Assembly (NCBI RefSeq): GCF_001424165.1
Contig: NZ_LMOJ01000025.1
Coordinates: 1-64,000 of the forward strand
Direction: 5' to 3'
DNA: 64,000 bases
DNA from: Massilia sp. Leaf139
GTDB lineage: Bacteria; Pseudomonadota; Gammaproteobacteria; Burkholderiales; Burkholderiaceae_D
In this document: in pieces, positions 9,962-20,462 of the stretch
How the letters are laid out: each line of letters opens with the position of its first letter
Position numbering within the stretch: position 1 is the stretch's first letter
Position numbers and translations under genes: made by a program
Notes under the pieces: model-generated
The model's database searches: none
Told to the model about the DNA's origin: nothing
What the model saw: the letters and a program-made list of their open reading frames with translations, nothing else

Positions 9962-12709
9962 TTATGTAGGGTTATTTTCAGGCCGAGTGGGAAGTGCGTC
10001 TGCCGGATCTTTGTTCGTTGAAGGGTGAGGTGTAGCTAATGCGCTCAAGGCTTTCGAAGCGATCAACACACGTGACGCTGCCGCCGCGAGGCCATCCTCA
10101 GAACGTCGCTTCTCGGTGAGCTTCTTGTTGTCGTCGATCAGCTTAATAGCGGCAGCGAGTTCTTCTACATCGGCTAAGAATTCATCCGGATCCGGAAGCG
10201 CGGGTGGTGCTTCAGCCCCGCCTTCATGGGTGAAATTGGAGCATCGGCTCATACCGTTGTACACAGCGCTTGCTTCTTCATCACTGACAGATACATAACG
10301 CAGTTTCGATGTCTCGATGGAACGCCTGAAGCGTTTAACCGTTCCCGCAAAGAGGTGCTCTTCGATAAGCAATTCCCATGTGTCCCTCATGCGGCGATAA
10401 CAGTTTCGCACGGTGTCGTTATAGAAATCGTGATCACGGTCTTCCTCGAGTGCGCGCTTAGCTCGTTTGCCTTGTTCTCTAAGTTCATTGATGCGCGCGC
10501 TCAACTTCTTGGCTTCGAAAGGTAGTCCGTCACTGCAGATACCTTTCTTCGCTCCAGCTGAGAAAATGTGCCGGCTTATGTTAGCGACACCGTTGTCGTC
10601 AGCGAAATCCTTTAACGCCCAGGCAAATGCCAGGTCATGTGTGAAGACGATGATTTGTCGCTCTTTCGCTTCCAGGACAAGGCGCTTTGCGATCTTCTCA
10701 CGACGGACGTGATCTAGGGACGAAACGGGGTCGTCAAAAATAAGTCCAGAGCGCCCTGGCTCAATACCAACCTCAGCGAGGAATAACGCCATGGCGATCA
10801 CGCGCTGTTCTCCTTCACTGAGGATGTCAGACACCTTAGCGCGCGCATATTGCGGAAGAGTCTGGAGCTTAAGCTGCTGCATACGCGCTCCTTTTTGCCC
10901 AGTCATCTCCAGTGTGACGTCGAGTTTTTTGAGTCCGAGGTTCGTTAGTTCTTTTGCGAGCGCTGCACGAAGTTCTTCGGTGACATTCGCTTCGTATAGC
11001 TCAGTAGCTATCGCTGTGACGAGGCGAGTGTTGCACCCCTTTATGGCCTCCCCGAATGCATGATCACGCTTGTGCCACTCGATCCCCTCAATGACTTTTG
11101 GAAGTAATTCCTTAAGTTTTGCTCTTGCCTCAAGTTCTGCGAGCAAATTTTTCTTGCGCTCGCGCTCCTCGGGCGTCGTGATCGATTCCAACCGGCCCGC
11201 TTCAGCGAGCTGCTTTGTGACCAGTGCATCGAGTGCGATAACCGGAGACGGAGGTAGCTCCGGCTGTGGCTCTAGTCGCCGGTCCGCAGCTGTTCCGACA
11301 ACACTCGCGCGGCGAACTTCTAACGCTGCGATGTAGCTGTGAATAGCGGTCGCTAATGCTGGTTGGCTTTCGGCGAGCTCTTCGAGGAACACGCGATCGG
11401 TCGGAAAGCTCTCGAAGTTTAGCGAGGACACTGCGCGGTATAATTTTTTAGTTACCTCTCGCGCTAAAGTCGCCTTTTTTTGAGCGTCATCCTCAAGAAA
11501 TTTAATGAAAGTCTCAAGGCGGGCTCTAGCTTCGGGAGCGATTGGTTGTTGGCATAGTACGCAATGGGCACCATCTGGCCCTGGGAATTCATACTGTGGA
11601 TACGCCACCTCCGTCGCGTATTTTGTCGCGCTGCGCAGTAAAAGCTCCCATGGTTCAGTGCCAGTGCCTACTACATGCGCTCCCCCAGCATGCAGCATTT
11701 CGGCCGCGAGCTTCGATGCGCCCTCGGCTGCGGTCATCGAAACAAATGCCTCTGCAAGCTGATTAAGTGACGCGTCCAAAAGAGGAGCCTCGACCGCAGC
11801 AAGCTCGTTGCGTAGAGATTGAAGCCGAGCCGCGGTGCGACGCATAGCACCTGCCAGTTTGATTGGATCCTGGTCGTGGAAGAGCTTGTTGAGCGCTTGA
11901 CGTTCGATGTCTTCTTCCTCAGATAAGGAAGCAAGCTTCCTGAACGTTTCTGGATCGCTTTTTCGACCAAGTTTCCCGAGTGCGAGACCGACTGCGGTTG
12001 AGCCCGCTAATGGTGTGAGCTGAGCATGATCGAAGATGTTTTCTTTTCTATCGGCTTCAATTAGGCGCTGTACGGTACCTAGCGCTGCAGAGAGCCCATG
12101 AATTACATCGAGCCCGTCTGGCACAAAAAGCACTTTTGCCTGATTGTCGACAAACACACGAGCACAGTGCGCATCGAAAACAGAAATCTGCGAAAGCGGT
12201 GCCGGCGGGACAGTATCTGCGCTCCACGTGTCGGATCGGGAAGCTTCACCTTCGTTCCATTCGAACGTCGCTCTGGCGGAAGTCGTTCCCTGTGCTGCAG
12301 CATACACATCTGGCAGGATACTTTCGACATTACGCGCGCGACAGGCTTTTTTTAGAGCTCGAGCGTAACCCGACTTGCCGGCTCCATTGTGGCCATACAC
12401 AACTGTTAGGCCTGCAAGATGAAAGGTTAAAGACTGGCTTGGATCGATCGCATTGACATTCTGCGGATTGCGCAGGGCCGCAAGGCTAACGTCCGCGGCA
12501 TCTTGGGAAAAGGAGGGCAATGACTTAGAGTCGAGCCGTACAGGGGTAAGACAGTTGTCAACTGCAAGACCATGACTCGATTTCGCAAGATCAGCTAGTT
12601 CTCGCATGTCAGTTTGCGTCAGAGTTCCGGCTATTAGCCGCCTCACAGCATCGTCAATCCATGCTGGCTGGTCGGCTGCCCAGGCCGCAATCCTCTGGAT
12701 GATTTTCAT
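9962..12709 (-). CDS. AAA_13-family ATPase, PrrC/RloC-like, probable defence protein
   Basis: 915 residues with a split ABC-type ATPase: Walker A GHNGAGKSG (106-114), signature LSEGEQ (630-635), Walker B LIFDDPVSSLD (656-666) and the switch histidine in FTHD (691). Between the halves is a helical region with a CVLC motif (Cys383, Cys386), like the zinc hook of Rad50 and RloC. The C-terminal 220 residues contain R775-x3-E779 and His828, recalling the Arg-Glu-His set of the PrrC/RloC anticodon nuclease domain. The start is the ATG at 12709; a TTG at 12733 is the alternative. Toxin function is inferred; the ATPase assignment is firm. Confidence 0.75.
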   Translation of the reverse strand: MKIIQRIAAWAADQPAWIDDAVRRLIAGTLTQTDMRELADLAKSSHGLAVDNCLTPVRLDSKSLPSFSQDAADVSLAALRNPQNVNAIDPSQSLTFHLAGLTVVYGHNGAGKSGYARALKKACRARNVESILPDVYAAAQGTTSARATFEWNEGEASRSDTWSADTVPPAPLSQISVFDAHCARVFVDNQAKVLFVPDGLDVIHGLSAALGTVQRLIEADRKENIFDHAQLTPLAGSTAVGLALGKLGRKSDPETFRKLASLSEEEDIERQALNKLFHDQDPIKLAGAMRRTAARLQSLRNELAAVEAPLLDASLNQLAEAFVSMTAAEGASKLAAEMLHAGGAHVVGTGTEPWELLLRSATKYATEVAYPQYEFPGPDGAHCVLCQQPIAPEARARLETFIKFLEDDAQKKATLAREVTKKLYRAVSSLNFESFPTDRVFLEELAESQPALATAIHSYIAALEVRRASVVGTAADRRLEPQPELPPSPVIALDALVTKQLAEAGRLESITTPEERERKKNLLAELEARAKLKELLPKVIEGIEWHKRDHAFGEAIKGCNTRLVTAIATELYEANVTEELRAALAKELTNLGLKKLDVTLEMTGQKGARMQQLKLQTLPQYARAKVSDILSEGEQRVIAMALFLAEVGIEPGRSGLIFDDPVSSLDHVRREKIAKRLVLEAKERQIIVFTHDLAFAWALKDFADDNGVANISRHIFSAGAKKGICSDGLPFEAKKLSARINELREQGKRAKRALEEDRDHDFYNDTVRNCYRRMRDTWELLIEEHLFAGTVKRFRRSIETSKLRYVSVSDEEASAVYNGMSRCSNFTHEGGAEAPPALPDPDEFLADVEELAAAIKLIDDNKKLTEKRRSEDGLAAAASRVLIASKALSALATPHPSTNKDPADALPTRPENNPT

Positions 12710-12904
12710 CCGCGTACCCCCACTCCGTAACAAACTACCTTGTCAATTTGGCATACAGCTTAAGTTCTTCTAGGCAAAGTTGCAACCACAATCACCGCTT
12801 CCGAGCAACCCCGAACATGGACCTGCTGTGGGGGGCGGGCTACTGGCGAGTCATGGGCCTTTGATCGACAGCTAACGCGAGCGTTTCCGCCATATAATCA
12901 CTTC

Positions 12905-13201
12905 ATGGATTGGCTAATAAATGCACTGTTCTCGATAATTCTGGTAACGGATGTCCGCTCGCCGAACCCCGCCATCGCTGCGATGAAACGGGCGCGACTT
13001 TGGATGATCGTGTGCGCCATTGGGGAAGTAGTGTTTCTGGGACTGGCTTTCGCCATGAGGCCTGATGAAGCAGCCACCGTCTCCCCAGTGCATGTTGTTC
13101 AGGACTTCGTCTGCTGGTTGTACGTCAGTGGCGCCCTGTGCTGTTTCGTAGCGTTCGTTTGGAATACCTGGATATGGTGGCGCGCGAGGCACATCTACTA
13201 G
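12905..13201 (+). CDS. Small membrane protein of unknown function
   Basis: 98 residues with a hydrophobic N-terminus, a second membrane segment near 35-52 (MIVCAIGEVVFLGLAFA) and a third near 68-90. No family is recognised. It lies 12 bases before the next gene in the same direction, so it may form an operon with the two genes that follow. There is no strong ribosome binding site, and the start is provisional. Confidence 0.5.
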   Translation: MDWLINALFSIILVTDVRSPNPAIAAMKRARLWMIVCAIGEVVFLGLAFAMRPDEAATVSPVHVVQDFVCWLYVSGALCCFVAFVWNTWIWWRARHIY

Positions 13202-13213
13202 AAGGAAATCTGT

Positions 13214-13570
13214 ATGAAAGGTATGGCGCAATGCCGATTCGTGGGCGGCCCGAATGGCGATGAAATTCTGGAGTTGCCGGCGATCCAGTGCCTTGACCGG
13301 TTGTCGCTTGAACAGGCTTGTTGGCTCGAGGCGCGTCCCGACGGTGGAGTGAACATGGTTCGTGGCCCGCGCCCACATGACGCGAACTGGGAGTCCTATA
13401 CTCTTGCGGTGTACGAAAAGGATCCGCCGACGGCGGTTGGTGGAGTCATTTATCGGTTTCAGGCAACCCAGACGGTGAACCGCTGCAACGCGATCCTAGC
13501 GTTGAAAAATCGTCGTTGCAAACATCCGGCGCTGGCTGAGCAAAAGTATTGCCGGCAGCACCGAAAGTGA
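13214..13570 (+). CDS. Hypothetical protein with a C-terminal cysteine/histidine cluster
   Basis: 118 residues. The C-terminal 30 residues carry Cys-x10-Cys...Cys-x2-His spacing (RCNAI, RRCKHP, KYCRQH), typical of a small zinc-binding knuckle. The rest matches nothing I know. An AAGGAAA site lies before the ATG. Its stop overlaps the possible GTG start of the next gene by 4 bases (GTGA), which suggests translational coupling and a shared job with the CoiA-like protein. Confidence 0.6.
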   Translation: MKGMAQCRFVGGPNGDEILELPAIQCLDRLSLEQACWLEARPDGGVNMVRGPRPHDANWESYTLAVYEKDPPTAVGGVIYRFQATQTVNRCNAILALKNRRCKHPALAEQKYCRQHRK

Positions 13571-15705
13571 ACGAGCGAAATACTTCCTACGTGTCCGTGC
13601 GCCGCGTGGCGGAGGTGCGGCAACGCCAACAGGAACAGGTATTGGCCTGGGCCCGAGATTCGCAAACGAAGGCGCTGCGCTATATCCTCGAGTTAGGCCC
13701 ACACCAGAACGGCGCAGCGTGCGAATGCACATGCATCAGCTGCGGGCACCCGTTGCAAGCAGTCAACGCTGGCAAGGCGATATTCAAAAACCGACCGCAT
13801 TTCCGTCATGAGCCTGGTGCCGAGACGGAGCGCTGCCATACGCTGTCAGCGCGCGCGGCCCTCCTGGCCAGCCTAAAGGAAGGCGATTGGATCGAGCTGC
13901 CGCGGATGCGCCGAGCGGTTACCGTAATGGGCCTGTCGGGCGCACCTTATCAGGGCTGGATCGAATTGGAACCCCAGCGGGTGCGCATCGACCAGCTGCG
14001 ATTTGCTGACACGACCACTGCGGAGGTGGTGCTGACGGACGGTCGTCGCCTGCAGGTGGTCGTGACAGGCAGCGCCGACGCCACTGAGTTAGAAAACGGA
14101 CCCTGCCTAGTGCCGCGCATCGAAATAGCTACAGACGACCCGCAGTTGGCTGCGCTCGACGCCGCCAAGCTCCGTGAAATGTTGGTACCCGCGATCAGGG
14201 CGGCCCGTTGGTGCGGGCATTGGCCGGCCCCGGAGCTGGAGGAGGCTGCTCGCGACGACGCGCGGCGGACGGCAAGCGAAGCGCTTGACTGGGATTGGGA
14301 GGACCAAGAGGGCAATGCGCAACTGCCGGCCGACCTGCGGCGCGAATCGCTGCTGCATCGTGAAGTGAAGGCCATCCTTGCTACGGCGCAAAGCTTGCTG
14401 TTGCCCGGTTGGTGCGTGGCAGGCGCAGGTGGCGCAAACGGCGGAAAGCAGTTGGTGACCGTGGCCGACAATAGGACGCTGGCCCGTCTTGCCGGCGCTC
14501 GACTGGAAAAGAAGTTGGGGCGCATCATTCCGGATGTGATCGCGCAGCTCGCGGACGGCAGCGAGCTGCTGGTGGAAGTGACGGTCACAAACACCATCAC
14601 TCCCGAGCGCCTCGAGCGCATCCGTGCGGTGAATCTGCCCGCCATCGAGATTGATTTCTCGCGCATGGCTGGTGTTCTGCACCGAGACCGATTGCGCACG
14701 CTAGTGCTGGACGAGGTGATCGGCAAGCACTGGCTGCACCACCCAGCCGCCATGCTTCCGTCGGCGATTCTTCCTACGGACGACTCCCTTGTGTACGGTC
14801 CGCGAGTGCCTTGGGATCCGGTGGTACGTCGCCATCGCCGGCGCGAAACTTCCGCTGAGGAATGGGGAGACATCTACGTTCAAGCAGTGATGGAGCTCGC
14901 GTGGCTCGACTACGTCGCGGAAAAGGAGGCGATGTGGGATTGGGATGATACTCGCCAAGAAGCGTACGACGATGTGATGAGAGCTGCCGATGGATTGCGC
15001 GAGCACGGCTTTGCAGAGGCGCTTGACCACCGCCTGTTCGACAACGGCCACACCATGCTGCATCGTTTGATATCGATCGCTAGAGGATCGGTAGTTGGCT
15101 ACAAGTACAAGACCGTCTGGCAGGTGATCAATACTATGCTGACTGAAGTCAGCAACGCCTCACGGTCTTGGCATGGCCTATATCTGATCGCCATCCAGGC
15201 GTACCGGCCGAATTTGAGTCGGGCACAGGAGGAGCGGGTCGCTGAGTGGCGAGACCAGGTGCGTGCCAGCATTCAAGCGGGCGAGACTTTGTATTTGCGC
15301 GATCCGCGCTACGACGCTTTGTTCGGCCTGCTGTTCCCGAAGATGCTGCCGGCCTTGGACAAGCCCGCCGCAAAGCGCCCTCGAGCCACAGACGTGCCAG
15401 CGCTACTAAGGCGCGACGACAGGGAGGTGGATGAGGACTTGTTCACGCAGCTCTCTAGCGCGCGATGGCACTGGACTACCTCGTATGAGGAACGCCTGCG
15501 TGAACTGGAAATCGCGGCTAGCCAAGCGCGGTCGGAGGGTTGGTCCGTTGGACCAACCAGCATACTGCATCAACTGGCACACGCCAGGTTCGGTCCTTAC
15601 CCTTGGGTCGTTGTTGAGCACGTTGCTGTCCAAACAGGTGTGGCAGACGCGGTCGTGTGGCGCTATTTGTACCGAGAGGGCTATATCGACCTGAAGACGC
15701 GCTAA
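13567..15705 (+). CDS. CoiA-like protein with a PD-(D/E)XK-type nuclease region
   Basis: 712 residues from the GTG at 13567 (a TTG at 13549 is possible). The N-terminus has a CoiA-like zinc region: Cys52, Cys54, Cys56 and Cys59, then HFRH at 78-81 and Cys90. Around 318-340, IIPDVIAQ and LLVEVTVTN give the Asp and Glu of a restriction-like nuclease fold; the usual Lys appears replaced by Thr. The remaining 350 residues are helical and unassigned. CoiA is a competence protein of unclear role, and distant relatives occur in defence islands. Given its neighbours (AAA_13 ATPase, second nuclease, integrase), I favour a defence or DNA-processing role. Confidence 0.55.
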   Translation: MNERNTSYVSVRRVAEVRQRQQEQVLAWARDSQTKALRYILELGPHQNGAACECTCISCGHPLQAVNAGKAIFKNRPHFRHEPGAETERCHTLSARAALLASLKEGDWIELPRMRRAVTVMGLSGAPYQGWIELEPQRVRIDQLRFADTTTAEVVLTDGRRLQVVVTGSADATELENGPCLVPRIEIATDDPQLAALDAAKLREMLVPAIRAARWCGHWPAPELEEAARDDARRTASEALDWDWEDQEGNAQLPADLRRESLLHREVKAILATAQSLLLPGWCVAGAGGANGGKQLVTVADNRTLARLAGARLEKKLGRIIPDVIAQLADGSELLVEVTVTNTITPERLERIRAVNLPAIEIDFSRMAGVLHRDRLRTLVLDEVIGKHWLHHPAAMLPSAILPTDDSLVYGPRVPWDPVVRRHRRRETSAEEWGDIYVQAVMELAWLDYVAEKEAMWDWDDTRQEAYDDVMRAADGLREHGFAEALDHRLFDNGHTMLHRLISIARGSVVGYKYKTVWQVINTMLTEVSNASRSWHGLYLIAIQAYRPNLSRAQEERVAEWRDQVRASIQAGETLYLRDPRYDALFGLLFPKMLPALDKPAAKRPRATDVPALLRRDDREVDEDLFTQLSSARWHWTTSYEERLRELEIAASQARSEGWSVGPTSILHQLAHARFGPYPWVVVEHVAVQTGVADAVVWRYLYREGYIDLKTR

Positions 15706-15784
15706 GAGGGTGTGGACAAAATCAATGAAGTAGCCCTAGCATGCGCCGTCTACACCACGACAGCATGTCATCACTGCGCCGAGA

Positions 15785-16519
15785 ATGAATACTAACGCCC
15801 GAATCCCCATGCAGAGCCCGCAATCTCTTATGCGTGCAGGCCTACTTCCTATAAGAAATGATGTGGTACGTTTTGCGGTAGGAAATCCAATGGCCAAAAC
15901 TTCGAACGGTTGGCGTGTGTGAACCGAGGGGCCGGGAGATATCTATATCGCTTGCCGTGATAATTTTAAGGAAACCAAAGTCAGCCTTCATGTCTCAGGG
16001 AATTGGAGATTTGGTTTCACATCGCAGGCGGTAGACGCTCGGCCAGAACTGGTTGCAGACGGAAAAAACCGGGCCTGGGAGGTTTGGGAAAAACCTGGCG
16101 AATTCGTGGACGGAGTTATTCAAGCTTTCAAATTAATTTTTCCCTTGAGGGAATTGGCAATTAGTCCAGAGCAGCGCATCGGGAAAAACTGGAAAAATAC
16201 AATTTATATTGAAGCTGGCAATGAGAAGGTTCACACAGTGCTTGCGTTATATGTAACCAAATCCTCGGTGCCCTTGTCATTTTCGAATCTGAAGAGCTTT
16301 TGCTTGGGAATATGGGATCTGCCTGACGGTACGTATGCCCAGCTTGTTGCACAGGCCGAGCCAAGCGATGCTAATGCACAAATTACGGAAGCAGTCTTAG
16401 CCGCAAAACAACAAGCTGCCGAAGCGGCAGTTGAGATGCCAGAGACGGCATATTTCCTATTTCTCGGCCAGGATTCACTGACTGGGGCTCGCTTTTTGCT
16501 CGCCGCGCAGGACCGATGA
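15785..16519 (+). pseudogene. Uncharacterised gene interrupted by an in-frame TGA
   Basis: A frame opens at ATG 15785 (in-frame alternatives 15809 and 15830) and reads to a TGA at 15920-15922. It then continues without shift through TEGPGDIYIACRDNFKE to the stop at 16519. The residue before the break fits tryptophan (TGG to TGA), giving a smooth WRVW-TEGPGD junction. The intact product would be about 244 residues. The family is unknown to me. The fragment after 16106 has its own ATG but would lack the conserved-looking first third. This is the second single-nonsense gene in the island. Confidence 0.55.
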
Positions 16520-16634
16520 GGTTTCCAGTATCAGGTAGTGAGAACTGATCATCTCCAACATGTGCAAACGTGCCGTCGTGTTAGATAGGGAAGCCACACA
16601 CTCAAACATGATTCAACAAGTTAGCCAGATTCCC

Positions 16635-19600
16635 TCAGAATTTAAGAAGATCGCTTGATCGCCCAACATGGGTATCTTCCAGCGCAGCAATCTGTGAATG
16701 AGCGTAGGCAACTGGGGACGCGCCACTGAAGACAAGCCAAGATACAATCTCAGGGTTCGTCACGGATGTGAAGCGAGCCATGTCAGCTTGGTTTTCTCGT
16801 GCAAGTGCTACGCGCTTCAAATGTTTTTTGAGTTTATCTGGTTTGCCTTTTATGTCCTCGCCTTGGTACTCGGAGAGCTGGGAGGCAACTTCCGAATAGT
16901 TACGGGCCAGTGAAAGATCCTTGCATTCGACCATAAGCACCTGCTTGCGATCCGAACGCCAAGCGAGAAGGTCGATGTCGCCTGGATTTACTGGCAATTT
17001 TCGCAGCAAGATTTCCGGAAATCCAATGCCGCGCCGGACAGTCCACCCTGCCTCACGGAGTTTCCTTTCCAAGGTCTTTTCAAACGTGTGCCCTTCTCGG
17101 GCCTCCCCCAACCAGTCGTCTCGCATCCCTTCCGTACGGAAGAACTCCCGTTTGAGCCTTCCCGTATGCGCCCCTTCCAAGATGTATTTCAGGGACGTGC
17201 GCAGGAGCCCAGGCGCTACAATTACTAACGAGTCATCGCTCTCGTCTATCTGCAACAAGGGGCGAGCTGCAACTGACAGGCGCCGCCCAAAACGCCACGG
17301 ATAGATGTCGGAAAGCTCAAACCCGTTTGGCACCTCATCCCATTTCGGACGCGTGCTGAGTATGAACTGGGAGAGGAACGCGCCAGCGACGTCATCATCG
17401 AGTCCGGCCGATTTGCCGGCGTCCTCCAACTGGCTCCACGTCATCGTGAAAACCGCCGACTGTTGGGCCATGCCGATTGACTCGAGTGCATGGACGAAGC
17501 GGTGACCTTCTTCGGGCGTAAAGCCCATCTCTGCTTTCCAGAATGCCAGGAAGGTCTCTGTATCGGAATCGACCTCGGCATCGTCAGCATGGTTTTCTTC
17601 ATCGGCCAGTTCTTCCGTCTCGTCCACTTTTGCATAGTGACGCTCAAATTGCGCTGCATGCGCTTCAAACCGCTCGTTGGTCGCCTTCGATAGTAGCGGT
17701 TCGAGCACCATCTCTCCGAGCTCGTCTCGGAAGAGAAGGTCACCCAAGGGAGAGATGTCGACAACGGCCGGCAGCGCGCCAAAGCGCACTGCATCCGACA
17801 TGCCGCCGATGCGAAAGAGCAGTGATGCGCGAGCCAGGAGCCGACCGAGCGCCATGTCGGAGGCCTCAATCCCATCATTTACGGGGCACGCACAAAGCGC
17901 CATTTCGATGACAAGCCGGGATGTTAGTGCCGCGCCAGAAAAACGTCCCAATTCTTTGGCAATCGTCGTTTCGACGCCTTCCTCCCCGGTATGCAGACCA
18001 ATAACGGCAGCGGCCGTGCGGTGCCATTGATTCTCGTCCCCACGTGCCCTCTCGCAGTTCTCAAGAAGTCGTATGAGAGTCTTTTTGCGATCAAAGCGGG
18101 AAAGCTCGTCCTGCATGTCAAACAGGAGCACATCAACCACGTCGTTGAGGAGCTTTCCAACCGCCTTTTTGCCCTCATACCGTGTTGGGCCATCGGCTGC
18201 AACCGCACGCCATCCAAGCTCAATTCGTGCCGCAGCCGACTCGACGTTCTCGATGGTCAAAAGACGCCGGGTCAGCGAGTTGCGCACGTAGTCACTGAAG
18301 TCGAACGACTGCATAAGGTGGAAGCTGCGAGCTCTGTCACTGGGAACCGCCATCTGCTCAACTGCTATTCCCTTGTCAGCCGGGGCATCGATACGAAAAA
18401 GGGTGGCAAACGCGGTGCCGAGTGCACGTACAAGGGCTCGTTCTGCACGGTTGTCCGGCGCACGAAAACCAGCAAGATACCCATCCTTAAGCACTACCCG
18501 AATCGCTCCCTGCTCACGGACACGCTCAAGTCGCCAGAAGGTATTTAGGTCACGGGGGATCGCTTCCATCTCGAATCGGTTGATGTCGTCGCTGTCCTCA
18601 AAATGCAAGTAGATCTTTACTGACTTGCCGGTTGTCCGCTCTCCAAAAGTCTCCAACGCCTCGCCAATCCGGCCGATCCATGTACGTACCATTTTCGCAA
18701 GTTCGATAACGATCTCGCTATCTCGCATGCTGGGGGCCTCAATCGTCACCCACAGGTTGCTCTGCCCTTCATACACACAGGTCAGACGTTGGGCGTCAAG
18801 TTCATCAATGGATGCATAGCATTTGCTTTCGCGCTCAGTCGGGAAGTAGTCCTCCGCTGACGGCCGGAGCACCCGGTGCCATTTGCCGCTATTGTCCAAG
18901 ATACGGTGCCGGTCATATCCCGTGTCTGCCGCCATGCGCACGTCACGAAGCAGATTCGTCGGAATCGCTAGCATCAGCGGGCGCGCTGGTGTGATGCGCC
19001 CCTCCGGCAACTGGTTGTGTGGGACCATGTGGCCGTCATTAGCGCGTACCCAGCCAAGGAGGTTGAGGATGCCGTTAACGTTGATGATTCGAACACCGGC
19101 GCGTGCGATTGTCTCTTTTGCATCCTGTACACGCCAGAAGGCAAGGGGGGACATCTCGGACAACGACCCTATGCGGACGAAATCCGCGCTGGACATCCAC
19201 TCAAACTGCCATCCCACAGGCAATTGCGGCACCGTGCCGACAAAGCCCGCACCCCAGCCACAACCAACGCGCACGACCATGCCGCGCTGGAAGCCATGCT
19301 CGTTGGCGAGTTCACCGGCGATCTTTGCAACGCCGGCGTCGAGGAAGTGCGCAATCTCCTCATCAAGCCGGAGCATGCTGCTGAAGCCGGTGTCCGGGTG
19401 CTGCTGCATGGAGGGCAAGACGAACTGAAGCATCATAACGTGGCCCACATCGACCGAGGAGACGGCGATCGCCGACCGGGTCGTCTTGTGCTGTTGCCAT
19501 GACAACCGCAACCTCCTGCCGCCGCCGAAGACCGGCGTATCCCAGAAGGTGCGTGCATAGGCGTTGGACAGCGCCTTGTCGAGGTTACTCAGCTCCCCCA

Positions 19601-20450
19601 CCTTCTTGGCAAACGCTATCACCGCATCACGAAGAGCGATCGAAAGGGCAGTGGGTAGGACAACGACAAGACCGTCCCGTAAGCGGAGCAGTGGCCTCTG
19701 CTCTAACATTCCCATCCCGGGCGCCTGGCTGCCGAGAGCTGCGATCTGTGTGTGGTCAAGAATGAAGGGGGTAAGGTCTGCGACTGCCACGTCCGCAGCT
19801 CGTAGCATGCCATTAGTTAACATGACTCGTGAGCGAAGCTCACTCGCATCAAGTCCGCCAGTATCAAGCGAGTCCAGAGCGTCTTCAGCACCAGGCTCGA
19901 AACGACGGAGACCAGAACGGGCACAGACGACGTCCGAAAGTTGAAGGAGCGACTGCACGGCGCGCTTGAGCGGGCGATAGTGGCCGACATCAGGCATGTC
20001 GGAAACAATGTCAACCATTAGCTGGGTATAAAAGCCAGCGGCCTCCCATACCCCTTCTAGCACGCGATAATCGCCTCTTGCGTTCCCGACGAGAGAGACA
20101 AACACGTCTTCTGCCGGGTCCTCCCCGCTTGCACTGTTCGACGCGCCGATGGCAGCATGCCAGCGCCGCGCATCGTCAACCGTGGCGACTTGCTGGCCTT
20201 TGCAATAAATAAGTGAAAGAACAGCTAGAAGCTCAATGCGCAAGCACTCAGATTGATGGGCAGGGAGCGTAAGAAGGCTAGCGAGCAAAGCCACTGTGCC
20301 GTCCCGTTCGAAGCTCGTGAGCTCTGCGATAAGTTCAGCGTTATCCTTAGCGATATCACTGAATGGGTGCTCGAGGTTTGCCCAAGCGACTGTATCTCGC
20401 ATTGCCTGAAGGAAGGAGTGTGAATCCGGCGGAGTGACAGGGTCGCTCAA
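16635..20450 (-). CDS. Large protein with a C-terminal PD-(D/E)XK restriction-like nuclease, probable defence gene
   Basis: 1271 residues. The first 1050 match no domain I recognise and lack a Walker A motif. The C-terminal part carries a restriction-endonuclease-like core: [14 protein letters not shown] (helix with Glu), GDIDLLAW with the Asp near 1155, and VLMVECKDL with Glu-x-Lys near 1173-1175, as in Mrr-like and other PD-(D/E)XK enzymes. A stretch rich in Glu and Asp (near 985-1010) may be a linker. I chose the TTG at 20450 because TTTGGAG lies 6 bases upstream; a TTG at 20462 is the alternative. It is a single gene, and position and size suggest phage defence by nucleic-acid cleavage. 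Confidence 0.6.
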   Translation of the reverse strand: MSDPVTPPDSHSFLQAMRDTVAWANLEHPFSDIAKDNAELIAELTSFERDGTVALLASLLTLPAHQSECLRIELLAVLSLIYCKGQQVATVDDARRWHAAIGASNSASGEDPAEDVFVSLVGNARGDYRVLEGVWEAAGFYTQLMVDIVSDMPDVGHYRPLKRAVQSLLQLSDVVCARSGLRRFEPGAEDALDSLDTGGLDASELRSRVMLTNGMLRAADVAVADLTPFILDHTQIAALGSQAPGMGMLEQRPLLRLRDGLVVVLPTALSIALRDAVIAFAKKVGELSNLDKALSNAYARTFWDTPVFGGGRRLRLSWQQHKTTRSAIAVSSVDVGHVMMLQFVLPSMQQHPDTGFSSMLRLDEEIAHFLDAGVAKIAGELANEHGFQRGMVVRVGCGWGAGFVGTVPQLPVGWQFEWMSSADFVRIGSLSEMSPLAFWRVQDAKETIARAGVRIINVNGILNLLGWVRANDGHMVPHNQLPEGRITPARPLMLAIPTNLLRDVRMAADTGYDRHRILDNSGKWHRVLRPSAEDYFPTERESKCYASIDELDAQRLTCVYEGQSNLWVTIEAPSMRDSEIVIELAKMVRTWIGRIGEALETFGERTTGKSVKIYLHFEDSDDINRFEMEAIPRDLNTFWRLERVREQGAIRVVLKDGYLAGFRAPDNRAERALVRALGTAFATLFRIDAPADKGIAVEQMAVPSDRARSFHLMQSFDFSDYVRNSLTRRLLTIENVESAAARIELGWRAVAADGPTRYEGKKAVGKLLNDVVDVLLFDMQDELSRFDRKKTLIRLLENCERARGDENQWHRTAAAVIGLHTGEEGVETTIAKELGRFSGAALTSRLVIEMALCACPVNDGIEASDMALGRLLARASLLFRIGGMSDAVRFGALPAVVDISPLGDLLFRDELGEMVLEPLLSKATNERFEAHAAQFERHYAKVDETEELADEENHADDAEVDSDTETFLAFWKAEMGFTPEEGHRFVHALESIGMAQQSAVFTMTWSQLEDAGKSAGLDDDVAGAFLSQFILSTRPKWDEVPNGFELSDIYPWRFGRRLSVAARPLLQIDESDDSLVIVAPGLLRTSLKYILEGAHTGRLKREFFRTEGMRDDWLGEAREGHTFEKTLERKLREAGWTVRRGIGFPEILLRKLPVNPGDIDLLAWRSDRKQVLMVECKDLSLARNYSEVASQLSEYQGEDIKGKPDKLKKHLKRVALARENQADMARFTSVTNPEIVSWLVFSGASPVAYAHSQIAALEDTHVGRSSDLLKF

Positions 20451-20462
20451 TCGTGGCTCCAA

